A stretch of 51,506 nt of DNA, taken from Nostoc sp. NMS7. GTDB lineage: Bacteria; Cyanobacteriota; Cyanobacteriia; Cyanobacteriales; Nostocaceae. Below, in pieces: positions 37,407-46,950 of the stretch. How positions within the stretch are numbered: the first letter of the stretch is position 1; each line of letters starts with the position of its first letter. The notes under the pieces were generated by a model. That model was not told the DNA's origin. It saw only the letters and a list, made by a program, of their open reading frames with translations, and searched no databases. The position numbers and the translations under genes are program-made. The stretch lies in the NCBI RefSeq assembly GCF_017115085.1, contig NZ_JABXKJ010000249.1, positions 99,475 to 150,980 on the forward strand, in the 5' to 3' direction.

Positions 37407-40400
37407 TTATTTACGTGACTTATGAGTTTGCTTTTGTCGGTTTAGAGCCAATTTCTGTTTTTCAGATCGATGATGAATCTCTTTAAAGGAATGTTGTTCT
37501 TGCTGTTCTTGACTAAGGTGTTTCGCCAACAAACTGATACTAGGATATTGAAACATTTCTACCACTGAGATATCGCGTTGTAATTTTTCTCGTAGTTGCG
37601 CGTTTACCTGAGAGATCAGTAAAGAATGTCCGCCCAGATCGAAGAAGTTATCGTTAATACTAACTTTCTCGATACTGAGTACTGTTTGCCACGTACTAGC
37701 AATGGTCTGCTGTAGCTCTGTTTCGGGAGCCACATAAAGGTTTTTTTGGGTAGAGTAACTTTCTGGCAACGGTAAGACGCGACGATTGACTTTGCCATTG
37801 GGGGTTAAAGGGAGCGCGTTTAAGAATATAAAAGCCGTTGGCACCATGTATTCAGGTAGTTTTTCTCTGAGGAAATCTCGGAGTTGAGGTACTCGTTCAC
37901 GCGCTAAACTTCCTTGCCAAGGAGTGTTAGCGTAATCGTGCCAAAGACGGGACGAAGGAGGTACAGCAGCAGGCAAACAGAAACATCGAGCAGCATTCGG
38001 TGTAGAGCGCTTGAAGATCACGTCATAGCGATCGCCTGCACCATTACCTGACCAAGTAATTTGGACTGAGTAAGGGAAGTCTTTTTCTAATGCCCAGAAG
38101 ACTTCTGGCTCTACGCCTTGATTTTCAAGAAAGCTTAAAACCTGCTTGATCTCGCCTACAGTTTCTGTTGCCCCACTATTTGCCAACCACTGCACGAGCT
38201 GAAGGTCTGCGATCGCACGGGCATTCGGTACACCCGTAAGACCTAAAAATTGGGGCGCAGTTTCTCCTAAGATGCGCCGGACTGAGGATAGGGTTAAATC
38301 TTCTTTGTTCCAATCGAGCCAGGTGATTTCCGTTGTCGGAGCTGCTTTATCGTCCACATGCAGAATCACATCATAACGGAATTTGGTTAATTCATTCTGG
38401 GAACAACCACGCTCTAGCAAAATATCAACATGACTAATTTTAGGTAGATGCTGTTTGAGGGCAGTAAAGAAAGCGGGATCGATGACTAATTGTTTTTCCC
38501 CAAACAACTGTTTTTGCACACGCTGTTGCAAGGTTTCTTTTGAGAGAGTTTCTGATGCCCGATAAAGTTGAACTGAGGCGTGGAATGCTTCCAATAAGGG
38601 GAGACTGCGAACATCTCCTAGAAAAATGAAGCCACCTGGTTCTACAGCATTGACTGCCTTTTCCAGAACCTGTAGCAAATAGTCAATGCTTGGGAAGTAC
38701 TGAGCCACAGAGACAATTAACACCGTATCAAAGCTATTCTCTGCCACATCTTCAAAATCTAAAGCGCTTCTCTGGCTGAGTGTGACTCCTGCTAATGGCT
38801 GCTCTAGAGTGTCCAACTGCTGTTGGAGAACTTGCAGGGCATTTTGTGAAGGGTCTGTTGCCCAGTACTGCTGGCAATGAGGGGCAATACTCAAAAGCAT
38901 CAGGCCGCTACCTCCACAACCGATTTCTAAAACCCGATTAGGCTGCAAAGCCAAGATGCGACCGGTGGTTTGCTCCATCCACTCGCGCACTTCTTCGTCT
39001 GGAATAGATGCCCCTGTGTAGCTGCTTTCCCAACCTTTGATATAGAAGCCGGAATGTTGAGTGGCATCAAACTTTTTATAGAGGCTATCAAAGACAGTTT
39101 GCCACTGCAAGGTTTGCTGAGTGTCTAAGGCTTCTACTGTTTCCGGCTGATATTGCCCAACGACATAAGCAATCAAGCGCTGATGGACTGAGCAATCGCT
39201 GTGAGCAACGACCACGGCTTCTCGAACACCTGGGTGTTGATTCAGTAAGGCTTCTATTTCTCCTAATTCAATGCGGAAACCCCGAATCTTGACTTGATGA
39301 TCAATGCGTCCGATAAATTCGAGGTTGCCATCACTTAGGTAGCGAACTAAGTCACCTGTCTTGTAAAGACGCTCCCCAGATTTTGAACTGTAGGGGTTAG
39401 GAATAAACTTTTCTGCTGTTAAGTCTGGTCGGTTGAGGTAGCCTCGAGCAACACCGACACCTCCAATATACAATTCGCCAGGAGTTCCTACAGGCACGAG
39501 TTGTAGAGAAGGGTCGAGGACATAAGTTTGGACTTGGGGAATGGGTTTGCCAATCGGCACTTCCTCGGCTGTCGATCCTGATAAGTCACAGAATGTAGCC
39601 ACAATTGTTGTTTCTGTAGGACCGTAGGTGTTGACAAGGCGGACTCGTTGACCAACTTGCTGCTGCCACGTTGTCAGGTGTTTTCTGTCGGCTCTTTCCC
39701 CGCCAATAATCACCAATCGCAAGGAATCGGGAAGTGCCAAATTTGCTGTTGCTAATTCAGAGGTAACTTGATGCCAAAAGGCGGTAGGTAAATCAAGGAC
39801 AGTTACCCCCCAATCACGACACTGCTGTAAAAATCGAGGTATCGAACTTAGCATCTCATCTGTACGCAGGATGAGAGCAGCACCGCAGATTAGACAGGGA
39901 AAGATTTCTTCAGCAGCAGCATCAAAGCTGATGGAAGCGAATTGCAGCACGCGATCGCTTTGCCCGCCTTCTCTACGAGACGCTCCGCCAACAGCATCGC
40001 TTGCTTGTAGTCCATACTCTAAACAGGCAATTTTGGCATAGCTGGCTAAAGAGCGATGCTGAATCGTCACGCCCTTGGGAGTTCCCGTCGAACCAGAGGT
40101 GTAAATAATGTAGACAAGGTTTTCTAGTTGCGTCTGATTGAGAAGATTTTCCTGACTTTCTTGGGCGATCGTGCTCTTGTCTGTATCAACGCACACGACT
40201 TGTGACTCCAGCGCCGGCAGAACAGCCAGCAGTGATTGCTGAGTCACAAGGACTGACACCTGAGCATCTCTCAAGATTAAAGCCAGACGTTCTTTTGGAT
40301 AGGCCGGATCTAAAGGTACATAAGCTCCTCCGGCTTTGAGGATCGCCAAGAGTCCAATCACCATCTCTAAAGAGCGCTCTATGCAGATTCCAACTAAAAC

Positions 40401-43400
40401 TTCTGGCCCGACTTTGCGGGTTTTGAGGTGGTGTGCTAGTCGATTCGCCTGCTGATTTAATTCTCTGTAGGTTAAATGCTGGTTTTGAAATACCACTGCG
40501 ATCGCATCTGGTGTTTGCTCTACCTGTGACTCAAACAGTTGATGAATGCATTGTTCGGATTGGGAAGGAATTAGGGATTGATTGCGACTAAGTTCTAGTA
40601 AATCCTGACGATCTGCTGCGCTCAAAAGTGGTAAGTCGGATAGCCGAGCTTGAGGATTAGCCGCAATGCCTGAGAGCAAATTCTGAAAATGCCTGAGCAT
40701 TCGGGTAATGGTGACAGCATCAAAGAGGTCAGTATTGTAATAATATGATGCCGCCACTCCTTGCTCTGTAATCTCAATAGACAGGCTCAAATCAAACTGT
40801 GCTGTTTCGGTTTCTATTTTTAACAGGCTCAATGCCAAACCAGGCATTTCTGGTAACTGCGAGTAATCCTGGACATTGAACATGACTTGAAATAGCGGTG
40901 TACGACTCATATCCCGCTCTGGTTGCACTACTTCTACCAGTTGGTCAAAGGGCAAATCTTGATGTGTATAGGCTTCTACAGCTACCTTTTTTACCCGCGT
41001 CAGCAACTCGTCAAAAGTCGGGTTGCCGCTCATATCTGCACGTAACACTAAGGTATTGACAAAAAAGCCAATTAACCCTTTCACTTCTTCACGATTACGG
41101 TTAGCGATCGGTGTTCCGATCGCAATATCATCTTGTCCTGTATAACGGTAGAGAAAAGTCTGAAATGCTGCCAATAGCAACATGAATAAAGTTATACCCT
41201 GTTGACGAGCGATCATCTTCAGTTGCTTAATGACTGCTTCGGACAACTCGATAGATTGTTGAGCGCCGTGTGAAGTTTGCACCGCCGGCCGTGGTCGGTC
41301 AGTGGGTAGTTGTAATGCGGGTGGCATACCCTCAAGTTGTTGCTTCCAATAAGAGAGTTGATTTTGCAGAATTTCCCCTTCTAACCATTGTCGCTGCCAG
41401 TGTGCAAAGTCTTTGTATTGGATAGAGACTGACGGCAGAGGTGAAGAACTTCTGGTTAAGAATCCTTTGTACAGTAATGCTATCTCTTGTAAAAATACCT
41501 CAGCAGACCAGCCATCAGAGATTATGTGGTGCATCTCAAGCAAAAAAATATGCTCTTGGTTTGCTAGCCGCAAAAGTTGAGTACGTAACAATGGCCCCTG
41601 CGTTAGGTCAAAAGGTCGTTGGCTCTCTTGAGTCAAGAGTTGGCGAACTGCGGCATCGCCCTGTGATTCAATATTTTTTTGATGATCTATTACTGATAAA
41701 GATAATTTTAGAGAAGGAGCAATAATTTGCATCGGTTCTCCGTTAACTGTGGTAAAGGTGGTTCTAAGAGTTTCATGTCGCCGGATAATTTCGTTTAAAC
41801 TTTGTTCTAATAAGGGAACGTCAAGCTTACCTTTAAGATTCACAGCTAAGGAAATATTGTAAGCTGGATTCCCTGGTTCCAATCGGTCGAGGAACCATAA
41901 TCGTTGCTGGCCAAGAGATAGGGGATAAATTCCGGCTTGCTGGATTTGACTAAGAGATTCTGAGGGGGTGAAAGCCTCTGCTGTGATTTGAGCGAGTATC
42001 TTGGTGGAGAGCGATCGCAAACTCAATCCTTCAAAAAAGTCAGCTACGGATATGGTAACTTCCAAGTCAGTTTCAATTCGGTTTTTTAACTGGAAAACTT
42101 TTAGAGAATCGAGTCCCAAGGAGCTTAATGGCTGTTGAGGGTTGATTTCATCTGGTAGGATTGCAAACGCTCGCGCTATCTGTTCTTGAAGATAAGACTC
42201 TAATAGCGGCTGAGACTCTTGGGGAGCGATCGCTAACAGAGCTTCGCGCTGCAACCGATTCTCGTTTCCATCTATATCAATATCAATACTTTTCTGAATA
42301 CTGCTGCCAACGATTTTCAGTTGATCTGCGAGAAAATCGGCTTTTGTTGCACGGCGTTGAATTTTGCCACTCGAAGTTTTCGGAAGACTACCTGGTTTAA
42401 TTAGAATCACTGCATAGACTTGTACTTCATGTTCTTCGGCAACTGCCTGACGAATTGCTGCAATGACTTCCTCAAGATTTGGTTTAGCGCGAAACTCTAA
42501 CTCTTGAACTACAACCAGTCGTTCTTCATTGCCAACTTCGACCGAGAAGGCTGCACCGCTACCTGAACGTAATGATGAATGGCTACGTTCTGTAGTTAAC
42601 TCTATATCTTGTGGGTAGAGGTTGCGACCTCGGATAATGATTAAGTCTTTGGCTCGACCTGTGATGAAGAGTTCTTGATTGTGCAAAAAGCCCAAGTCAC
42701 CAGTACGTAGAAATGGACCTTCCTGTATGTCTTTGAGGTAAGCGTGGAATGTTTGCTCTGTCTCTTGAGGACGATTCCAATAACCCTGACCAATACTAGG
42801 CCCTGATCCCCAAATTTCTCCTACTTCATTAGCTTGACAACGAGTTAATGTTTCAGGATTGACGATCGCTATCTGTTGTAAAGGTACGACTTGACCACAA
42901 CTGACAAAGGTCTGGGTATGTTCACTCTCAGCACTAGCTTCTATTACCTGGTTGTTTGAGAGAGCAGATTTTTCTATAGTTATGATATCAGGTAAAGCTT
43001 TTTTGACTCCACCAGAAACTATTAAAGTTGCTTCTGCCATACCATAACAGGGGTAAAAGGCTTCACGACGAAAGCCACACTCAGCAAAGGCTGCGGCAAA
43101 TCGCTCTACAGTATCCTGCCGGACTGGTTCAGCGCCATTAAAAGCCACACTCCAACTACTTAAATCAAGCGCTTCTTTTTGTTGTTGGGTAATTCTTTGA
43201 ATACATAGTTCATAAGCAAAGTTGGGGCCACCGCTCGTGGTGCCTTTGTAGCGAGAAATTGCTTGCAACCAACGGTATGGACTTTGCAAAAAAGATGCTG
43301 GAGACATGAAGACGCAATGAAAACCACCATACAAGGGTTGCAAAATTCCACCAATCAGTCCCATGTCATGATATACAGGAAGCCAAGAAACAAACTGGCT

Positions 43401-44036
43401 CTCAGGTGAATGTTCCATCAACTGGTAAGTCACGGCGGCATTGTGCAGCAGATTGCCATGACTGAGCATGACTCCCTTTGGTGTTCCTGTTGAACCTGAC
43501 GTGTATTGCAGAAAGGCTAAGGTATCTGCATTGATTACAGGTTGTTGCCAAGAATCTTCTATACCTTGTGTCAAGTTGTCGGTAGTCAGCCAGTCTAAAT
43601 TTCCCAGGTTGGTTTTTTGAACAAATATTGATTGTAATGTGGGCAGTATTGCTGTTGTGGTGAGAGCGACCCTTGCTTGTGTATCTGTGCTAATAGCCTG
43701 TAGTCTGGGTATTTTGCGTTGATTTTGAGGCGGATAAGCTGGAACCGCTACTACCCCAGCGTAGAGACAACCAAAAAAAGCACTCAAGTAATCCAATCCA
43801 GGAGGATAGAGCAGTATGGCGCGTTTACCACTTAAATCAAGGGCTTGGAGTTGAGATGCGATCGCTCTAGAACGCCGATCCAACTCATAGTAGGTGAATG
43901 TTGCTTCTTGGGTTTCTCCATCTTCGAGAAAGGTAAATGCTTGTTTGTCCGGTTGCAATGCGCGATCGCGCAGAAGATCAACGACAGTCGCATAGTGTTG
44001 AGGAATTTCTTGTATGCTATTGAAAATTTTAGTCAT
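37407..44036 (-). CDS. Loading protein: FAAL-ACP-C-A-(N-MT)-PCP
   Basis: This 2209-residue initiation protein begins with a fatty acyl-AMP ligase (about 1-600: QYTSGSTGTPKGVMLSH, YHDMGLIGG, TGDLGFLHN), then an ACP with Ser near 643 (LGLDSLK). The C domain has HHIISDGWS near 835. The A domain has YTSGSTGTPKGV near 1312 and pocket residues D-A-E-D-I-G-T-I-V, which I cannot assign with confidence; the acidic residues could suit a basic side chain. A methyltransferase is inserted before the last A motif (VLEIGCGGSG near 1700, SVAQYFPS), typical of N-methylation. The PCP Ser is near 2136. So a free fatty acid is activated and joined to an N-methyl amino acid. AAGG lies before the ATG. This is the first gene of the operon. 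An in-frame repeat lies at 39954-39995. Confidence 0.95.
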   Translation of the reverse strand: MTKIFNSIQEIPQHYATVVDLLRDRALQPDKQAFTFLEDGETQEATFTYYELDRRSRAIASQLQALDLSGKRAILLYPPGLDYLSAFFGCLYAGVVAVPAYPPQNQRKIPRLQAISTDTQARVALTTTAILPTLQSIFVQKTNLGNLDWLTTDNLTQGIEDSWQQPVINADTLAFLQYTSGSTGTPKGVMLSHGNLLHNAAVTYQLMEHSPESQFVSWLPVYHDMGLIGGILQPLYGGFHCVFMSPASFLQSPYRWLQAISRYKGTTSGGPNFAYELCIQRITQQQKEALDLSSWSVAFNGAEPVRQDTVERFAAAFAECGFRREAFYPCYGMAEATLIVSGGVKKALPDIITIEKSALSNNQVIEASAESEHTQTFVSCGQVVPLQQIAIVNPETLTRCQANEVGEIWGSGPSIGQGYWNRPQETEQTFHAYLKDIQEGPFLRTGDLGFLHNQELFITGRAKDLIIIRGRNLYPQDIELTTERSHSSLRSGSGAAFSVEVGNEERLVVVQELEFRAKPNLEEVIAAIRQAVAEEHEVQVYAVILIKPGSLPKTSSGKIQRRATKADFLADQLKIVGSSIQKSIDIDIDGNENRLQREALLAIAPQESQPLLESYLQEQIARAFAILPDEINPQQPLSSLGLDSLKVFQLKNRIETDLEVTISVADFFEGLSLRSLSTKILAQITAEAFTPSESLSQIQQAGIYPLSLGQQRLWFLDRLEPGNPAYNISLAVNLKGKLDVPLLEQSLNEIIRRHETLRTTFTTVNGEPMQIIAPSLKLSLSVIDHQKNIESQGDAAVRQLLTQESQRPFDLTQGPLLRTQLLRLANQEHIFLLEMHHIISDGWSAEVFLQEIALLYKGFLTRSSSPLPSVSIQYKDFAHWQRQWLEGEILQNQLSYWKQQLEGMPPALQLPTDRPRPAVQTSHGAQQSIELSEAVIKQLKMIARQQGITLFMLLLAAFQTFLYRYTGQDDIAIGTPIANRNREEVKGLIGFFVNTLVLRADMSGNPTFDELLTRVKKVAVEAYTHQDLPFDQLVEVVQPERDMSRTPLFQVMFNVQDYSQLPEMPGLALSLLKIETETAQFDLSLSIEITEQGVAASYYYNTDLFDAVTITRMLRHFQNLLSGIAANPQARLSDLPLLSAADRQDLLELSRNQSLIPSQSEQCIHQLFESQVEQTPDAIAVVFQNQHLTYRELNQQANRLAHHLKTRKVGPEVLVGICIERSLEMVIGLLAILKAGGAYVPLDPAYPKERLALILRDAQVSVLVTQQSLLAVLPALESQVVCVDTDKSTIAQESQENLLNQTQLENLVYIIYTSGSTGTPKGVTIQHRSLASYAKIACLEYGLQASDAVGGASRREGGQSDRVLQFASISFDAAAEEIFPCLICGAALILRTDEMLSSIPRFLQQCRDWGVTVLDLPTAFWHQVTSELATANLALPDSLRLVIIGGERADRKHLTTWQQQVGQRVRLVNTYGPTETTIVATFCDLSGSTAEEVPIGKPIPQVQTYVLDPSLQLVPVGTPGELYIGGVGVARGYLNRPDLTAEKFIPNPYSSKSGERLYKTGDLVRYLSDGNLEFIGRIDHQVKIRGFRIELGEIEALLNQHPGVREAVVVAHSDCSVHQRLIAYVVGQYQPETVEALDTQQTLQWQTVFDSLYKKFDATQHSGFYIKGWESSYTGASIPDEEVREWMEQTTGRILALQPNRVLEIGCGGSGLMLLSIAPHCQQYWATDPSQNALQVLQQQLDTLEQPLAGVTLSQRSALDFEDVAENSFDTVLIVSVAQYFPSIDYLLQVLEKAVNAVEPGGFIFLGDVRSLPLLEAFHASVQLYRASETLSKETLQQRVQKQLFGEKQLVIDPAFFTALKQHLPKISHVDILLERGCSQNELTKFRYDVILHVDDKAAPTTEITWLDWNKEDLTLSSVRRILGETAPQFLGLTGVPNARAIADLQLVQWLANSGATETVGEIKQVLSFLENQGVEPEVFWALEKDFPYSVQITWSGNGAGDRYDVIFKRSTPNAARCFCLPAAVPPSSRLWHDYANTPWQGSLARERVPQLRDFLREKLPEYMVPTAFIFLNALPLTPNGKVNRRVLPLPESYSTQKNLYVAPETELQQTIASTWQTVLSIEKVSINDNFFDLGGHSLLISQVNAQLREKLQRDISVVEMFQYPSISLLAKHLSQEQQEQHSFKEIHHRSEKQKLALNRQKQTHKSRK
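39954..39995. repeat. In-frame small dispersed repeat in the A domain of the loading protein
   Basis: 42 bp encode 14 extra residues (AVGGASRREGGQSD) between YGLQASD and RVLQFASISFD, just before the A4 pocket motif. The DNA contains ttctctacgagacgctccgcc, a sequence type I recognise as a dispersed Nostocales repeat, next to a HIP1 octamer. The insert length is a multiple of three and seems to duplicate the -SD- boundary. Confidence 0.7.
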
Positions 44037-44314
44037 TTTCTGCCTTAAGCATCTTTAAGCTGCACGTAAACAAAATTTAAACCATATTTAAATCTTGAGA
44101 CTGATCCGGCGAATGGCAAGAATCAAATCTCTGTGGTTCATAATCTCCCCATCTTTGCGTCTCTGTAAACTATCAATATTTTCAGTGAGTCAATTCTCTA
44201 GAAGTATTCACCATCATTTCAGGAGACTTTATATAGGACTTACCCATTGGCAGAAAAGCCAAAATAGCAGGTATGCCTTTCAAGGCTTTGGGCTAGATTT
44301 CTCAACTACTTTTT

Positions 44315-44370
44315 GGCGATGCCCTTCGGCGCAGGCTCAGGGTAAGACCTGGGTTAGGCTACGCCTACCC
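44315..44370. repeat. Palindromic dispersed repeat
   Basis: GC-rich block in AT-rich surroundings. It contains gcccttcggc and a hairpin at 44351-44370 (GGGT-AGGC stem, TAC loop, GCCT-ACCC, one bulged t). The sequence type (gcgatgcccttcggcg... ggctacgccta) is frequent in filamentous cyanobacteria and related to the elements inserted in the NRPS genes. Confidence 0.6.
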
Positions 44371-44478
44371 ACCTGACATATATATGGTAATCCAACTTTT
44401 TCATTAACTTTGCAAATAATTCTTAATTAGCTCATATATGTCACTCTAATAGGAATAAGTTGCATTTGACAAGCAATT

Positions 44479-44501
44479 AATGATAGGTATTAATTATCAT
44501 T
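44479..44501. promoter_or_regulatory. Fur-like operator upstream of the synthetase operon
   Basis: aatgata (44479-44485) and tatcatt (44495-44501) form a perfect inverted repeat around nine AT-rich bases. The 15-mer at 44485-44499 matches the Fur consensus TGATAATNATTATCA at 11 of 14 defined positions. It lies 440 bp before the FAAL-NRPS start, the expected side for iron control of a siderophore operon, but rather far from the ATG. Confidence 0.4.
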
Positions 44502-44666
44502 TGCGAGTATTTTACCGAGTTTACATATATATAGGACTTACGCAAAACTACACGCTGTAGGGGCAATTCATTGAAAGCGGCGGGAAACTCCATCCCCTCG
44601 TGGGTGGTCGAGGTTGCTCCCCCCAACCCTGGGGCATAGGGCATTGGTAACTTCTTCCCCATGCCC

Positions 44667-44700
44667 AAAAACTCCATTCCCTTGAGTGGGTGGAGTTTTT
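44667..44700 (-). terminator. Rho-independent terminator of the acylase gene
   Basis: Arms aaaaactcca (44667-44676) and tggagttttt (44691-44700) are perfectly complementary, with an additional CCC/GGG pairing inside. On the minus strand the stem ends in a T run 40 bp past the acylase stop codon. The A run on the other side would let it work in both directions. It separates acylase transcription from the synthetase operon. Confidence 0.75.
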
Positions 44701-44739
44701 GATGAATGTCCGTTGCTATATTTCTCAACTAGACGAAGC

Positions 44740-46845
44740 TCAGAATATTTTACGTTCTTCTAGATGGGCAAGAATATCTGAGCGATCGCGCCACACAGGA
44801 CGCAATTTTTTGTTGGCCAACATCTGTAACTGGTCGCTAATGTGGGGCGATCCAGGTTGAGTTGCATTACCATAGCTGGTGAGTGCCATTGCCCGTATAG
44901 GGTTGGAAAATTCAATTGCAGCCACATAGGAATCGCCTCCAACGGCTTGGAACGTTTGCTTTTCCCCTGGGGCAAAATTGAGTACACGAAAAATTCCCAG
45001 CTTGCCATCCCCACCATTAGCAGATAAATCCACATCACCCAACCGTAGCCGAAAAACCTTGCCCCACGGTACATCAAGCGCCCCATAAGTCTTTTGTACC
45101 TGGGCTGCGACTGCTTGCAGAGTTGCAACTGCGCTTTCAGGATTAGCTAAACCATCGGGTGTGGTGCGTGGAGATTTTTCATTCCAGGGTTTACTAAACA
45201 TCTTATCTAAGTCCATCTGTTGTACCCAAAAGGCAAATAATACCGCCCCGCGACTATCTGCATTGGCTTGCCGATCCCAGGTTTCTAAGACATTAGCTGC
45301 TTGCTGCCCTAAGTTCTCACCGTACTTGCGTGCAGCCGGAATTAAATCATCCAAAATCCGATCAGCCAGTTCCATACGGGTAGAGTACTTGTCTGCAACC
45401 ATTTTATCGAAAGAGATTTTTTTATCTTCAGCCAACATCCTTACAGAACGTTGGGAGCGGAAACTCATCAAATGAGGTGCCATGTAAGGCGGGTAATTAT
45501 CTGCTTTAATGGCGGCTGGAAATGTAGTTGTCCAAGGTGGGTCATTTGTATTTTGCAACCAGCCACTCTTGGGGTCAACTATGCGCGGTAAATCTTGGTA
45601 AGGATGAATTTTTGTCCACAAGGTTTTAGATATATTTCCTGGGATGATGCCTTCCCAATATTTAAAGTCACCAAAGGAGCGCACTGGAACTTGACCGTTG
45701 AATAGGTGCATAATATGCCCTTCTCTATCGGCATACATCACCGTAAACATTGGCAATTGCAAGCGCTGGAGTGTCTTTTCAAACTCGGCAAGGTTTTTTG
45801 CTCGTGCCATATCCCACCACTGCTGGAGTACACCTGGTCGGTCAAGACCTGCAACTCTCAGCGCTACGGTTTTACCATTTTTCTCGACGATTACAGGCCC
45901 GTGGACAGAACTTTTCACTACTAATGGTTGCTCTTGCAAGGAGCCATCTTTCTGCTTCACCTTTAAGGAGAGGGTTTTGTTCTGGAAGTTACGAACTTTG
46001 TCATCAAAGCGGTACCCATTACCTGCGAGTGTGAGTTTATAAGCATCCCAACCATCATAGGTATTAACGGTGTGAGTCCAACCTAAGTTGTTGTTAAATG
46101 CGATCGCTAATACGGGAATACCAACAAGTGTTGCTCCATAAGCATCAATTTCTGGTGCGGTGATTTGGGCTTCATACCACAAAAATAAATCTGACCAAGG
46201 TAAGTGGGGGTTTGCCAACAGCATTGCCTTACCACTAGCAGAATGAGTTGGTGCGATCGCCCAACCATTAGATCCTGCTTGCAACTTTTCTTTGCTCAGG
46301 TCTAATACTTGCTCAGGATTGACCACAAAGGTGAAATTGAGTACCCGATGTAAGTGAGCCATGACATCTTCTGCCTTGATTGGTAGCACCACCTCAACTT
46401 CATCATCAATTAAGTTAGGATTTTGTTTTGCATAAGCATTGATCCCAGTAACAAAAGCATCAAGATAAGTGCGAAAAGTTGGACTCTGTGCCTTGTACCA
46501 AGAACGAGCGCGTTCTGGTACTCCCACAGTCTGTACCCAACGATCTGAATCCAGGTATTTCTCTCCCCAATATTCGGCCGCGCGTCCCCGTGCTTGACCA
46601 TAGAGACGCAAAAGCAAATCTCCATGACTTTGCATTTGTGCCCAACCAAAGGCATAAAATGTACTCTGGTCATCTTTTCCGTAGATGTGCGGCACACCAT
46701 AGCTATCCCATAATATCTCTGTGGATTTTGTTGGTACCGCTATAGTGCGGCTGCCTACAAACAAAACCAGTATCAAACTGAGTATTAAGGGTAAAATGCG
46801 TATTGATTTTCTTTTGTAAACCCTGAATAAAATATCAATTCTCAT
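44740..46845 (-). CDS. Penicillin-acylase-family Ntn hydrolase (exported)
   Basis: About 701 residues from the ATG at 46845, preferred over 46857 because GGTGGT lies just before it. The N-terminus is basic then hydrophobic (KRKSIRILPLILSLILVLFVG), a signal peptide or anchor, so the enzyme acts outside the inner membrane. The body matches penicillin/AHL acylases: WDSYGVPHIYG, AFGWAQMQSHGDLLL, and AGSNGWAIA with the Gly-Ser site of autocatalytic chain cleavage, Ser being the new N-terminal nucleophile. A later Asn-rich FNNNLGWTHT also fits. The family removes acyl groups from amides (PvdQ does so during pyoverdine maturation). Next to a FAAL-initiated siderophore locus, a deacylation step is plausible; AHL degradation is the alternative. 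It ends with its own terminator, so it is a separate transcript. Confidence 0.88.
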   Translation of the reverse strand: MRIDILFRVYKRKSIRILPLILSLILVLFVGSRTIAVPTKSTEILWDSYGVPHIYGKDDQSTFYAFGWAQMQSHGDLLLRLYGQARGRAAEYWGEKYLDSDRWVQTVGVPERARSWYKAQSPTFRTYLDAFVTGINAYAKQNPNLIDDEVEVVLPIKAEDVMAHLHRVLNFTFVVNPEQVLDLSKEKLQAGSNGWAIAPTHSASGKAMLLANPHLPWSDLFLWYEAQITAPEIDAYGATLVGIPVLAIAFNNNLGWTHTVNTYDGWDAYKLTLAGNGYRFDDKVRNFQNKTLSLKVKQKDGSLQEQPLVVKSSVHGPVIVEKNGKTVALRVAGLDRPGVLQQWWDMARAKNLAEFEKTLQRLQLPMFTVMYADREGHIMHLFNGQVPVRSFGDFKYWEGIIPGNISKTLWTKIHPYQDLPRIVDPKSGWLQNTNDPPWTTTFPAAIKADNYPPYMAPHLMSFRSQRSVRMLAEDKKISFDKMVADKYSTRMELADRILDDLIPAARKYGENLGQQAANVLETWDRQANADSRGAVLFAFWVQQMDLDKMFSKPWNEKSPRTTPDGLANPESAVATLQAVAAQVQKTYGALDVPWGKVFRLRLGDVDLSANGGDGKLGIFRVLNFAPGEKQTFQAVGGDSYVAAIEFSNPIRAMALTSYGNATQPGSPHISDQLQMLANKKLRPVWRDRSDILAHLEERKIF

Positions 46846-46950
46846 TAACACCACCATCTACAGATGTAACGCTTGGTTACTGAAACAGCTATTGATCAGT
46901 CAGGGAAATGGGACTAAGAAAAGCCCAAAGGCTTGTGTTCCCTCATTCCT

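Larger units (their letters stand above)
44037..44739. other. 703-bp intergenic region upstream of the synthetase operon
   Basis: No supportable gene is present. The region holds the acylase terminator (44667-44700), a Fur-like palindrome (44479-44501), a palindromic dispersed repeat (44315-44370) and two direct copies of tatataggacttac at 44230-44243 and 44528-44541. That motif is common at cyanobacterial IS/MITE ends. The promoter of the 44-kb operon presumably lies here, but I could not identify a convincing -35/-10 pair. Confidence 0.7.

Noticed and set aside
44095..44376. 93-residue open frame on the plus strand
   Set aside because: It crosses a palindromic repeat and the tatataggacttac motif, has no recognisable domain and no ribosome site.
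44477..44728. 83-residue open frame on the minus strand
   Set aside because: It runs through the terminator hairpin and the Fur-like site, and its translation (GLGGATSTTHEG, LRKSYIY) is what dispersed intergenic repeats give when translated. There is no ribosome site or family resemblance.
46410..46745. Overlapping frames of 88-96 residues on both strands within the acylase gene
   Set aside because: They are shadows of the well-supported penicillin acylase reading frame.
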